Below the pieces are notes generated by a model. It ran no database searches. It worked only from the letters and a program-made list of their open reading frames with translations, and was not told the origin of the DNA. Of a stretch of DNA of 64,000 nt, positions 49,870 through 59,945 are shown piece by piece (positions within the stretch are counted from its first letter, which is position 1; each line of letters opens with the position of its first letter). Source of the stretch: Prorocentrum cordatum (Eukaryota; Sar; Dinophyceae; Prorocentrales; Prorocentraceae); the NCBI GenBank assembly GCA_963575745.1, contig CAUYUJ010007435.1, forward strand, positions 406,974 to 470,973, given 5' to 3'. A program made the translations under genes and the position numbers.

Positions 49870-50672
49870 GCGTCTTCGAAAGAACACAATCCGTTTGCGC
49901 AACCAAAACACCTGTCCAAGATATACAGATCCAGGACGGCACGGGATCACCACGTCGGGGGCGTTTAGCACCGCGGAACCAGACTCCGCTGGCACGGCGG
50001 ACCTTTCGCCTGGAAGCGGTGCCGCCGCCGAAACGGCCAGCGCAGGCGCAGAATCGAATTCCGCAGCGCCCGTTTTTGCTGACTTGGGCCGCGCCGCCCG
50101 CAGGCGCGGGCCCCCGATGCGGCGGCCGCCGAAACGGCGCCTCCCGCAATGGCCTGGTCGTCGGCGCCCTCCTCAGTGGACTCCTCGAGCAGATCGCCCG
50201 CCCCCGCTTCTCGCCTGCGCTGGTGGGTCGCCGTCTCGCAGCGGGCGTCGCGGCGACCAAATAAAGTCAAGGAAAGGTGAATCACTGACCCCGCCCCGCC
50301 CCGATGGCGCGCTTCGTCCCGCCAGCCTGTTTCTGGAGAGCCCGGATCCGCGACGCGCACTTCGCCACGGGTTAAGAACGGCGCCTCCATGGGGTGCTGC
50401 AGGAAGCGCCGCCCATTATGTTTCAGACTCTCTCGGGGAAGCGCCCGAAGACGGGGCGCGACCTGCCCCCGCATGGCATCTATCGCGGCGCTGTTAGCCC
50501 GGAGAAAGGCCAGGCGCCAAGCAGCGACGCGGGATAGGATAATGGGCTCTTTCAAGGACATCCCGCACATGGAGCCGCAAGCAGACGGGGATGCGAAGCC
50601 AGCTAGAAGCGATTTCGTCCTTCTTCTGACCTCCACGCGCCCCCCCTTCGAGCTGTCTTCGCGAAGGACCAA
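49870..50672 (-). CDS. hypothetical exons, downstream of the kinase
   Basis: Coding-like minus-strand pieces: about 50600-50290 (S-L-K-E-P-I-I-L-S-R-V-A-A-W-R-L and M-E-A-P-F-L-T-R-G-E-V), about 50230-50010 with two CCGAAA-loop hairpins (50024-50037, 50125-50138), and about 49990-49880 (S-V-Y-L-G-Q-V-F-W-L-R-K-R). Frame changes imply introns. They may be further exons of the kinase gene or a separate gene. No domain is recognised. Confidence 0.35.
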
Positions 50673-50689
50673 TCAGCCGCCGCCGCAGC

Positions 50690-50890
50690 GGCCGCGAATT
50701 CCTCGCGTAACCAGCGAAGAACCTCGGCCCCGCAATCGCCCCCAATTACGTTCCAGCAGTGACGAATGCCGCCGAAGTTGCCCTTTTCGTGGAGGTTGGG
50801 ATCCTCCAGGTCGCCAGCGTTCTCGCAGCGCCCTTCGCCAGCCGGCCCCGGCAAGGTGGCGCTCCAACAACTGAGTTTCGAAACCCGCGA
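50690..50890 (-). CDS. hypothetical exon following the kinase C-lobe
   Basis: A segment of about 60 codons with good composition (N-F-G-G-I-R-H-C-W-N-V-I-G-G-D-C-G, then an Ala run). It lies after a probable intron whose donor is GATCAG/GTAGCT at the end of the kinase exon (about 50960). Confidence 0.35.
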
Positions 50891-50954
50891 CCCCCCGCGC
50901 ACCCACGCGCGAACAGAAAAACACACAACCACCCCAAACAAAGCCAAGCAAGAA

Positions 50955-52852
50955 GCTACCTGATCCAATGGGTTCTCTGATCCGTGGCGTTTCGCACCCC
51001 CGCGGGCCCGCGCGCAACCGGCCTGCCAGCTGGCGCCACGAGCCCGACGAGAGCCACTCGGGTGGTAACGCAAAAACTGCTCTTGAGGACCTGCTCCCCT
51101 GAGGGCCGCTCCCGGCAATCCCAGTCCAAAAGGGAATTCGCCGACTGGACGCCAGGAGCTCCCAAAGTCAAAAGCAACTGCGCCGAATCATAGTCCGACG
51201 CCGCGGGATCGAGCAGGGCAACAGGCGACCGATATTTCGGCCATCGATCCCTTGCGCCTGCAGGCGGCTCGCCGAGACGAGCGCGCAGCGCAGCGCCGAA
51301 TGCGCCCTCCAGGGGGTGCTTCTCTTTGAGCAAACCCTCCCGAGCCAGGGGCTGCGACGCCATGTCCAGCATGGCCGCCCCCAAAGCGAACATGCCCACC
51401 CCTGCTCCGAAACCCGCGCCCCAGTAGAGCAACTCGGGAGCGCGATGCCCAACGGCAAAAATCCGCAGCCCCCCAGCGCGGTCGCGCCGATCGCCCATCC
51501 AACGTTTCTCGCGAGAGTCCACCTCGAGACGAATATGGCAGACGTCAGAAGCCATTATGAACCGACCCCTGATTGCGACGTTCACCCCCGAAAAAGCTAA
51601 AACCAAAACATCCAGGATGGCGAAGGATTGCCCCAGGCGAGCCCGAACCCATCTCGACGTGATTATTTGGTTTTCGTAGGCTTCTGCGTGCGAGGCCCCC
51701 GCTTTGATTCCGCAGCGCCGCGGGTCCCTTCTTTTAGTCCGGGGATCCTCGCGGGGCCAAACCTCCTGTCTCTTCCTGCCCTTCTCATTGCTGCTCCAGC
51801 TTTGCCAACTCCTCACCCTCCCACTCCCTCCTCGTTCCTCTCCCCCTCTTCCGTTGCTTCGCCTACTTTCTCCTACCGCGCCCTCGTCAAACGCAGAGGC
51901 GGCACATGATCGCGCGACCAGTCCACAGAAATCGATTTCACACCGCGCGCACCTCCAGGACGCGACCAAAGTCAAACAACCGCACGTCCAAGAATGACGC
52001 GCGGCGCGGGGCGACGACGAGGCCCGCCGAAACGGACGTCGCCGAGACGACTGGCGCCGAAACTGGGGCACGAAGGCGAAAGATAATATTATTAGACTTC
52101 ACGTCCCCATGCACCAGTCCCTTCCTATGAAGGCCCCGTGACGCCGCTGCAACCTGCACCGCAACTTCGCGCGCGCTGGCCGTCCGTCCGCCGCGCCCGT
52201 GACAGGGTGACCAGGTGGAGACGGTCTCGTGGCGTTACTGGCCCGAAAACCGCATGTGCTAGAATGCCCCATCGGAGCCCGAGTTGGACGCTTGCTTCGG
52301 CTGCGAGGCCGCGCGTCGACCAGCCCGAATGCACAGTGCAAAGGAAACGGGGAATGCCTCCGCTGGTTCTAAGGGGAAAATCACCAAACATATAAAACGG
52401 AGGCGCCCCTGGCACAGCCAATCGTCCATCGGGCGCGTCGCGGCCCCAGTTAACGCATGAAGGTCCGCGCCTGCGTGCTCCAGCACCGGACCGACCCGGT
52501 TGCGTCGATCAGCAAACACGCCCAACAACTGCGCCATGCGAGGGCAGGCGCGGAACGCGTCGCGCACAGCAATCTCGCGCAGACATTGGAGTAAGCACGG
52601 GTGGTCCTCGAGGTCGTCTCGACGCAAGCGCTCGACAACCAGCCCGAACCCCGCCTGGGCCGCCGAAGCGGCCAGCACCTCGCTGGCCGCCGAAACGGCC
52701 TGAGGCTCCCTCGCCGAAGCAGCGCCCCCCGCCGCTGCTGCCGCCATCTCCCCCGACGCCTCAGCGACCGCGAAAACGTCGCCGTCTGTTCCTGCGGGGC
52801 GCCGCAACAACCAACGAAAACAATACGTCGACGGGGCCCTCTCAAGATCCAC
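50955..52852 (-). CDS. protein kinase, three recognisable exons, altered ATP-site lysine
   Basis: Exon 1 (about 52852-52440) encodes the N-lobe: G-D-V-F-A-V-A-E, a 30-residue Ala-rich insert, V-V-E-R-L-R, the helix-C Glu in L-R-E-I (about 52573), R-M-A-Q-L-L-G-V-F and a hinge reading L-E-H-A-G-A-D-L. Exon 2 (about 52170-51960) has the catalytic loop H-G-D-V-K-S-N-N (Asp at 52102-52100) and D-F-G (51973-51965). Exon 3 (about 51590-50955) has R-A-P-E (APE at 51441-51433), W-G-A-G-F-G-A-G-V-G-M-F-A-L-G, and R-E-R-P-S-G-E-Q-V-L near the end. Order and spacing are those of a eukaryotic Ser/Thr kinase, and the hinge, APE and C-terminal RPS features fit the CMGC/CDK side best. The beta-3 lysine (V-A-I-K) is Glu, and HRD is HGD. 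Catalytic Asp, Lys and Asn and the DFG Asp are kept. It may be a pseudokinase, an atypical kinase or a decaying gene. Exon edges are approximate. Confidence 0.7.
51595..51935 (-). other. intron of the kinase gene
   Basis: Between the DFG exon (donor CTGGAG/GTGCGC near 51959) and the APE exon. It contains a pyrimidine-rich stretch on the plus strand (about 51780-51885). No other gene is seen. Confidence 0.5.
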
Positions 52853-52901
52853 GTCGTTTGCGCTCGGACCGCGACGCGGGAGACGCCAAGAAGGGATATT
52901 C

Positions 52902-53980
52902 TTAGTTCAGGAGACACAAAAAATCCGCAGACAAGCAAGCCGCCTCAAAACCTTCTGCGGCGCGAACGCCTACCCCACGTTCGGCGGTCCGCCGCGCTCC
53001 GGGCCCCCCTTCCGCGGCCGGCGAACCTCTCCCGTGGACCGACCCTCGCGCGCCCTTGCTATCCAGCATTTGCGTATCCACGCACGCCCCCGCAACCCCT
53101 GACCGCGCATTCCCCCTCGAGACCTGGATCCTGGCCCGCGCCTGGGCCCCAAAGGAGCCCCCGCGGTCAGCGAGCGGTCGGTTCGCGACATTATCGTTGC
53201 CCCCCTCGCGCGCCCTTCGAAGCCCCGTCGCAAACGACCGTTCGTTGACCTTCCGCCGCCCCCTCGACGGCCGTCGGCCTTGAAAGGGCAGTCGCCCCTC
53301 TTTCGCCCCAACATCGATGAAACTAGACGTGGGAGCGCACGTTTTAAGTCGTCGCCGACAGCCCTCCCCCAACAACTCGCCCAAGGGGTAGACGGCGCGC
53401 CGCGACAACGCCGCGAACCCGCCACTCAAGACCAAGCCGCGCACCCGCCGCGCAGCAACGCTGGCCGCCGCAACGGCCAACGCCATCTCCTCACCAGGAA
53501 CGCCGTCTGAAGCGCTGGGCGCAACGCCGAGCGCCGCCGAAACGACGGGCATCGCGCCTACAGGGCTGTAGTCGGCCGGATGGCCGACCACCTGCCAGCG
53601 GTTCCAACGCGGAGTACCCCGCAAGTGCTCCTCGAGCAGGCGGCTGAAGGCGAGCCGAGCTGACGCCAAGCTTGCAGCATTGAGCCACCGTACCCACACA
53701 CTGCGGACATAATCATCCCAGTGAGCCGAAGCCCAGTTGACCGTTCTGTTCGTCAATATACGGTCTGACGTGAACGCCTGTCTGACCGCCTTCCACACGT
53801 GCACGTTTGCCGTTTCGAACGTGTACGAGTGGAAGAACTCCCGATGCGAGGGCATTGCCGACGCAACGGCAGCCGCCACAGCGGCGCGAGACGCGGGCCG
53901 CCCGCCGCCCAAACGGCAAGGAACCCACGCACGGTCCCGCCGCCCCGCCGCGCGAGCTCGGAACCGACACGGCTGCAGCA
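52902..53980 (-). CDS. hypothetical exon(s) upstream of the kinase
   Basis: One minus-strand frame is open from 54002 to 52902. The part from about 53870 to 53330 looks coding: F-F-H-S-Y-T-F-E-T-A-N-V-H-V-W-K-A-V, a W-x-x-A-H-W-D-D-Y-V-R-S-V-W-V-R-W-L stretch, and R-G-T-P-R-W-N-R-W-Q-V-V. Below about 53330 it becomes Arg/Gly-rich and is probably intron. Hairpins with NCCG(C)AA loops lie at 53462-53479 and 53866-53881. It could be the 5' part of the kinase gene, since same strand and frame changes are consistent with splicing, but no join was established. Confidence 0.35.
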
Positions 53981-54049
53981 TGTATGCGCAATGTCGTTGC
54001 ATGGGCAGCGACCGTGCCCCACCCCCGCAAAGTGTCGTCGTCCCTCGTC

Positions 54050-54420
54050 TGCCTCCTCTTCCCCTTCCTCTTTTTCCTCCTCTTCCTCCTCCTCCTCCTC
54101 CTCCTCCTCTCCTTCCTCCTGGCCCACCTCCTCCTTATCCGACTTGTCCTGCTCCGCCTCCTCCTGCGCCGCCCCCCCCTCCTCCTCCTCCTGCTTCTGC
54201 CCCTGCTCTCGGGGAACAAGGACACGCTCGTGCCCCACAAGTTGCGAGTGCTGCTCCTCGCCGTCCTCCGTCGCCTCCTCACCGCTTCCTCTCCACATGT
54301 CGATGTTCCGCTTTGTCTGCTGCCAGTTTCCTCTCCTCCTCCTGTTCCTCCTCATGTCCCTCCTCATGCTCCTGCCCCTACTACACCTACTACTCCTACT
54401 CCCCCATCTCATCCGCACCT
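54050..54420. repeat. TCC/CTCCT polypyrimidine tract
   Basis: Imperfect TCC and CTCCTC repeats with TACTAC patches. The Glu-rich and Pro-rich open frames through it are artefacts. Confidence 0.85.
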
Positions 54421-54480
54421 TCCTCCCGCAAAGGCGCTTTGGCCACCCGCGCTGCCTGGGCCGACGCGCGCGGCCAAGCA

Positions 54481-54545
54481 CCGCGGTACGGCCACACATG
54501 TGTGGCCGTACCGCGGGGGTACGGCCACACATGTGTGACCGTACG
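54481..54545. repeat. perfect 36-bp palindrome plus a 26-bp imperfect palindrome
   Basis: 54481-54516 is identical to its reverse complement over all 36 bp (starts CCGCGGTACGGCCACACA). A second copy (54519-54544) has one mismatched pair. Both centre on CACACATGTGTG. No spacer loop exists, so this is a cruciform-prone site or a dyad for a dimeric protein. Confidence 0.9.
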
Positions 54546-54599
54546 CGGGTCGGCCACGCTACGCGCGCAGCGAGTTCTGGAACCAAATGCGCGTAACAT

Positions 54600-54684
54600 A
54601 GGATATGTGGTGCAATACACGCGGCAACGACGGCGGCGACGAACGGCACCGCCCGCACAAGCCGCCACTCGCCCCGAACGGCGG

Positions 54685-54716
<32 letters not shown>

Positions 54717-54890
54717 GGCGGCGCCGCCCGCAAAAACCGCCAATCGCCCCAAACGGCGGAGACAGCGACGGCGACAGCTACGGCGGCGACGGGCGGCACC
54801 GCCCGCAAAAGCCGCCAGTCACCCCGAGATGGTTAAGCCAAGTAAGGACCCCAGGTGCAAGCACTGGTTTGGGAATAATGGCAGTGCGGC
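54600..54890. repeat. GGCGGCACCGCCCGCAAAA composite minisatellite, copy 2
   Basis: A single GGTGCAATACACG unit, then about three GGC-rich units of 80-85 bp, then a tail with GAGATGGTTAAGCCAAGTAA and GCAAGCACTGGTTTGGGAA. Same order and strand as 24.36-24.70 kb. It is followed by unique DNA with many ATGC/GCAT motifs to 55200 and no supported gene. Confidence 0.85.
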
Positions 54891-55224
54891 ATGGCATGCG
54901 ATGATATCGCTTGAAATGCTGCGCAATGCAATCGCACGCAACCCTGGTGTGCCAAGTTGTGCTATTCATGGCTATGCGATGCGGGTATGCTACACTATGC
55001 AGTAGCGTGCTACGCGGCACTGTGGTTTTTGGATCGGCACGGCCATCTGATGTTTGTGTCGACGTAATGCAACGCATGCGTTCATATTGCCATTGCCATT
55101 GCTATGCTTTGCGATGCTATGTTCTGGGACCCTGTTTCACAACACAACACAGCATGGAACATCCCGCCATGACATTGCATCGCATAGTACAGTACATCAT
55201 CCAGCGTGCACCTAGGAGTTTGCT

Positions 55225-55484
55225 GCCCTGAACGTTCAGTTGAAGGCCTACGGCATTCCAGGGGTCTCGTGGTCACAGGAGGAGGCCGACGTATCAAGAA
55301 GGCGAAGGTCACGCACACGAGCTGGATGATCATGAACACATACAAGAAGGTCAAAGACCCTTCGGCGATGGTCGTCACAGTGGCGAAGGTGTATATGGAG
55401 TTCACGTCCAACCTCGGCGGGAAGCTGAATCAGCTCCACGACGGCATCCAGAAGAAGATCGGCCCGCTGGTTTCGGCCTCTTAG
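55225..55484 (+). CDS. 3' exon(s) of a hypothetical gene
   Basis: The plus-strand peptide ending in a stop at 55482-55484 is lysine-rich and well mixed: K-K-A-K-V-T-H-T-S-W-M-I-M-N-T-Y-K-K-V-K, V-A-K-V-Y-M-E-F-T-S-N-L, Q-L-H-D-G-I-Q-K-K-I-G-P. Just before it, another frame gives L-K-A-Y-G-I-P-G-V-S-W-S-Q-E-E-A-D, so a frameshift or short intron near 55290-55300 probably splits the gene. Upstream exons are not found. A helical C-terminal domain of unknown function. Confidence 0.4.
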
Positions 55485-56880
55485 GCCGCCCCCTGTGCAC
55501 CGCCCAGCCTCTCAAGCTCGCTGTTTTTGTTGTTTGCCAGCTGGCATCGGCGCCCCAGGCTCGCTGGTGTCGGCACCTCAGGGCCGTCTGCCCGCTAATG
55601 CCCCACGGCCTCGCTCTCCCAGGGGGGGCCACCAGGACAGAGAGAAACAGCACATCCCCAAAGCAAACGCACCCCCAGGAGCCCCGCCATCAATTGGGTC
55701 GTTGGCCAGTGCTCGACTGCGCGTTTTCGAGCGCATCTAGAATCCAGCGGGCGACGGAGATGACGTCGCCCACGTTGCTTGCAGGCGCCTAACCGACAAG
55801 GCCTGCGCGGTCGCAGAGTGCCTCCGCCTGCCCATTCGTCTGCTCTCCGCCTGCCCGCTCGTCTGATCTCGCCCCTCCTGGGTGGCCCCAGGGGCAGCGA
55901 TTTCGTTCAGAGGGATGCCGTCAGACTGGGAACTGGAAGCGGATCAGGCGGAGTAGGAGGAATGAGGATAAGGAACGACGGTGATGATTGCAAGTGATGA
56001 GTGTGGATGCGGTGAGAGGGTACGGCGGATAAAGGATGAGGATATCAATGAGGATGAGGAGGAGTACGAATAATGATGACAACGTGAGGGTGGGAGGAGG
56101 GGTGAGAGGATAGCGAGGGACGAAGAATGAGAGCAACACACGGAGATGACAGGGGGATGCGGGAGGACATGAGGAGGGCGATAAGTAGAAGAAGGTATGG
56201 TGACGGAGGGCCGTACGAGAGGAGGATCCTTCATTCGAACCAATTGCCGACCCGGAACGGTTCCCCCATGCCCCCACGTCTGGTTTACATCATTGTCGGG
56301 TTTCCTGTCTGGGCTCCTGGGCCACTTTCTGCCGCGACCTCCGTTTCATCAATACCCCCCCTACCCCACTCCCAATTCGAGTCGGCAATCGGTTTGACAT
56401 GCAATCCCCGCCGCTCCTTCCCCCACCCCTTGTTCGCGGTGAACCAGCTGGCACCAGGACCGCCCAGCTAACCCACCGCGCGTGCTAATGTCCGTGGTGT
56501 TGTTGTATCGCTTCTTTTCTCTGCTTGCCCCAACCCCTCTCTCGCCTCTCATGTCCTCCTCTTCCTTGGTCTACCTCTTTGTTCTTCACTTGCCACTCTG
56601 CGGGGACTTGGTATGTGTTTTCCGTCACTCCTTGGCCCTGCCCTCTTCCTTTAAATCTCCACATTGTTCTTTCCACATTATCACTCCTGTTTTCTCGTCC
56701 AAACACCTCCCCCTCCGTCCCTTATCACATAAAAGCACCGTGCCGCGGCTGGGTCTCCCTCTGCAACGCCATCCGCGTGAGGGGTGCCGACTTGTCGCTC
56801 GGGCAAAACGACACTGCAGACCAACGCGGCAGGCGTGCAGGGCAAACCACCCAACGATCAGTCTTGACGCGCTCCGGACG
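55485..56880. other. unique DNA, no supported gene
   Basis: About 1.4 kb of mixed composition after the stop of the preceding gene, with GAGGATGAGGA-rich patches (55960-56090). Open frames on both strands are short and overlapping. I see no domain or repeat. Confidence 0.45.
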
Positions 56881-56934
56881 TGCACCCCGCGAAGCGAGAG
56901 GAATCGAAGAGAAAACTCCGAAGATCGACGAAGG

Positions 56935-57480
56935 TCAAAGGAGGAGGAGGAGAAAACTCCGAAGATCGACAAAGGTCGCTCGGAATCGGAAAGAAAACTC
57001 GAAGGAGGAGGAGGAAGAGGAGGAGGACGACGAGGAGGAGGACGACGAGGAGAACGAGGAGGACGACGCCGAGGAGAACGAGGAGGAGGACGGGGAGGAG
57101 AATGAGGAGGACGACAAGGAGAACGAGAACGACGACGACGACGACGAGGACGAAGAGGGAGAGGGCGGCCGGAGGCAGCTTCTGTGCCCCCCGGGGCCCC
57201 TCGGAGCCGCTGCGTGCAGCTCGGCCGACCGGCGCGGCGACGCCATCAAACCGCCAGGCCGCTGGACTTCGTCGTCGTCGTCGTCGTCGTCCGTCGTCCG
57301 TCGTCCGTCGTCCGTCGTCCGTCGTCCGTCGTCCGTCGTCGTCGTCTTCGTCGTCATCGTCGTCGTCGTCGTTGTCGTCGTCGTCCGTCGTCCGTCGTCC
57401 GTCGTCCGTCGTCCGTCGTCCGTCGCCCGTCGTCGTCGTCGTCGTCGTCGACGTCGTCGTCGTCGTCCGTCGTCCTTAAA
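56935..57480. repeat. (GAGGAC)n array and 7-bp TCGTCCG minisatellite
   Basis: GAG/GAC triplets (56985-57165), GC-rich unique DNA, then (CGTCGTCC)-type 7-bp units mixed with (GTC)n at 57268-57478. Just before, ACTCCGAAGATCGAC is duplicated (about 56914 and 56954). Confidence 0.9.
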
Positions 57481-57489
57481 ATCTGCGTT

Positions 57490-57640
57490 TAAACAGTCGA
57501 TCCTCTCAGTGAGGCCGTCCTTTGCGGATCCGACTGAATATACAGGTTAAATTAGCCATGCAAACAACTGCTCAATGTTTATCCCAGCTGATCCTCTCAG
57601 TGAGGCCGGACTTTGCGCCTCCAGCTGGTTTAAACACAAC
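57490..57640. repeat. 90-bp direct repeat, two copies
   Basis: GATCCTCTCAGTGAGGCCG followed by two variable bases and CTTTGCG occurs at 57499 and 57589, each followed by a GTTTAAA/GGTTTAA motif. Confidence 0.7.
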
Positions 57641-57809
57641 AGTTGAACAGATGTTTAGCTGCACGCTGCCAAGCTGCTGGGAGGATGTGGAGAGGAGAGA
57701 AAAGAGGTTACCTCGCATGCGACATCACCTACCGTTTAGCGCCTGGCCCGCGAGCGCGAACATCTTGTCTACCTGTTTAGCGGCGGTCGCGGGCGCGTGA
57801 GCGCACTTC

Positions 57810-58530
57810 CAAGGCTTTCGCAGATCCGCCGACCCCTCGTGGGTCTCTGGGCGCGTGAGATTCCCCTCCAAAAATTCTTTCTCCCCCACCCCCCAGGGGC
57901 CCCAAAACTGGGAATTTGACCCCCCCCCCAGGCCTGGGGGGATTAAGGGTCCCCCGACGACCCAAGAGGGCCCCAAGACGCACCCAAGACGGTTCAAGAA
58001 GGCCCCGAGTCTCTGAAAGATCGCTCCAAGACGCCCAAAATAGCCCCAAGACGGCTGAAGAGCCCTCCAAGAGCACTTCCAAGAGGCCAAATCATACACG
58101 TTCTGAAAAAATCAGTGGAGGATTTTGGTATTCTCGCCTTTTCGGCCTTCCGCCGCTCCATGACGTCCCTAGAAGCCTCCAAGACCACTCCAAGACGGCC
58201 CAAGAAGCCTCCAAGAGGGCCCCCAAGACGGCCCCACAGGGCGCCCAAGACGGCCCAAGAGGCGCCCAAGACGGCCCACGAGGGCCCCCAGACAGCCTCA
58301 AGAGGGGCCCAAGAAGGGGAACGCGAACCGAAAATCCGAGCCTCCGGCCCCAAGAAGCCCCGAGGAGGCCCCCAAGAGGCCCCCCAAGAGGCCTCAAGAG
58401 GCTCCCCAGAGGCCTAAACGAGGCCCCAAAACGATCCCCAGAGGCCTCAAAACTGCCTCTAGGAGGCTCCCGAGAGGCTTCCCACGAGACCCCAACGAAC
58501 ATCCAAGAGGCCTATGACCCACAACCCAGG
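57810..58530. repeat. CCAAGACGGCCC-type dispersed repeat, copy 2
   Basis: It begins with a conserved flank (GATCCGCCGACCCCTCGTGG, then GTCTCTGGGCGCGTGAGATT), a C-run, AATTTGACCC and another C-run. About 12-bp CCAAGACGGCCC units follow, with an AT-richer insert (58095-58165) and more units to 58530. It aligns with copy 3 (59148 on) from the first base of the flank, and with copy 1 (19440 on) in the unit region. Confidence 0.85.
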
Positions 58531-58675
58531 CACGGCGGCGGGATGGGCCGAAGGCCATTACGTAGATATAGGGGTCGGCGGATGTGGCGCAAGCCTGTAG
58601 AATCGGTGTATAAAAGGCAATCGGTGTATTAGATTGGCAGGCGGCGCATTCATTCCTGAATGCCTGCGCCGCGCC

Positions 58676-58756
58676 AGCGCTGGAAGAGACTGCGCCTGCA
58701 CCAGGATGCAAGAAGCAACGCTGGAAGAGACTGCGCCTGCACCAGGATGCAAGAAG
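58676..58756. repeat. 41-bp tandem duplication
   Basis: A 38-bp identical block beginning CGCTGGAAGAGACTGCGCC occurs at about 58677 and 58718. It is exact, so it is recent. Confidence 0.9.
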
Positions 58757-58815
58757 GCGTTGGTGGGTATACGATTGGGATTGCTGGCAGGCGACTATCT
58801 CATCGATCTAAGGCT

Positions 58816-59155
58816 TCATGATTTCTTAGAGCACATGCGTCCAGCGAAACGTCTATATACTGGAGGACACAATGTCAACCTTACAGGAGGAGTCGATTGG
58901 GCAAGTAGTCCAGCCCACGTGCGTTCTGCATAGTGGCCCTCCTCAATGTTATCATTGCGCGCAAGGCTGGCCACCAGCCGCGGCCACAGATAATAATTCA
59001 CCGCCCGAATATTGTCCATGCGCACTGCGAAGTTGCCACCATAACATACCTGGATCACAGTTGCACTGCCATCAGAACTACCATTACGATTCCCAAACGT
59101 AATGCCCAAGCTATCCCACCATTTGTTCAACGGCCTTTCATCTGCAGCAGCTCGG
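58816..59155 (-). CDS. C-terminal exon of a hypothetical (DUF3431-like?) protein
   Basis: About 108 codons from a likely acceptor (GCTGCTGCAG at about 59148) to TGA at 58818-58816. The peptide V-I-Q-V-C-Y-G-G-N-F-A-V, N-I-R-A-V, then D-N-I-E-E-G-H-Y-A-E-R-T-W-A-G-L-L has the shape of the C-terminal part of algal DUF3431 or glycosyltransferase-like proteins (C-Y-G-G-x-F-x-V...I-x-E-x-x-W...L). This is a resemblance from memory. The dispersed CCAAGACGGCCC repeat lies immediately upstream, presumably in the preceding intron. Confidence 0.4.
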
Positions 59156-59945
59156 AAATCCGCCGACCCCTTGTGGGTCTCTAGGCGTGTGAGATAGTTT
59201 CCCCCCCCTACCCCCCCCCCCGGGACCCCAAACCGGAGATTTGACCCCCCCCCGGCCCGGCGCGAGCGCACCACGAGGCTTCTCCGGACCCAAGAGGGCG
59301 TCAAGACGGGGCAAGAAGGCCCCAAGAGGCCTCCAAGACGGCTCACGAGGGCCCCGAGACGCCACACATGTGCTCCAAGACGCCCAAGATGGCCCCGAGA
59401 TTGGCCAAGAGGCCTCCAAGACGGCCCAAGAGGTCCCAAACAAGCCTTCCAAGAGGGCCTCAAGAGGCTAAGATTGTTGGTTTTCCATTGTGCTTTTCTG
59501 TGTTTTTTGCCTTTTGGCCTCTCCGGCTTCCCGACGCTCCAACACGGCCCAAGAGGCCCCGAAGACAGCCACAAGACGGCACAAGAGACACCCAAGACGG
59601 CCCCAAGACGGCCCCAGATGGCCCCATGACGGCCCCAAAGGCCCCCAAGACGGCCCTAGAGGGTTCCAAGAGTGCATCCAGAGAAGCCCAAGAGGGCGAC
59701 CAAACATTTAGAAAAAGCTAGCTTTCCGCCCCAAGGATCCCCAGGCAGCCCCAACTGTGCCCCCAGAAGCCGCCAGAGGCCCCCAAGACTCTCCCAGACG
59801 CCCCAAAGAACCCCCAAGAAACCCCCCCGAGGCTCCGAAACGGCCCCCGAGTGGTTTCAAAACTACATTCCAGAGGCCCCCGAGAGCCGTGCCGCGAGGT
59901 CCCGATACACCTACAAGATGCCTCTAACCCATAACCCAAGACTCT
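59148..59945. repeat. CCAAGACGGCCC-type dispersed repeat, copy 3
   Basis: The flank GAAATCCGCCGACCCCTTGT and GGGTCTCTAGGCGTGTGAGA, C-runs, AGATTTGACCC, then CAAGAGGCCTCCAAGACGGC units, an AT-rich insert (59478-59540, with TTGCCTTTTGGCC), and further units to about 59830. Same plan as copies 1 and 2. Confidence 0.85.
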
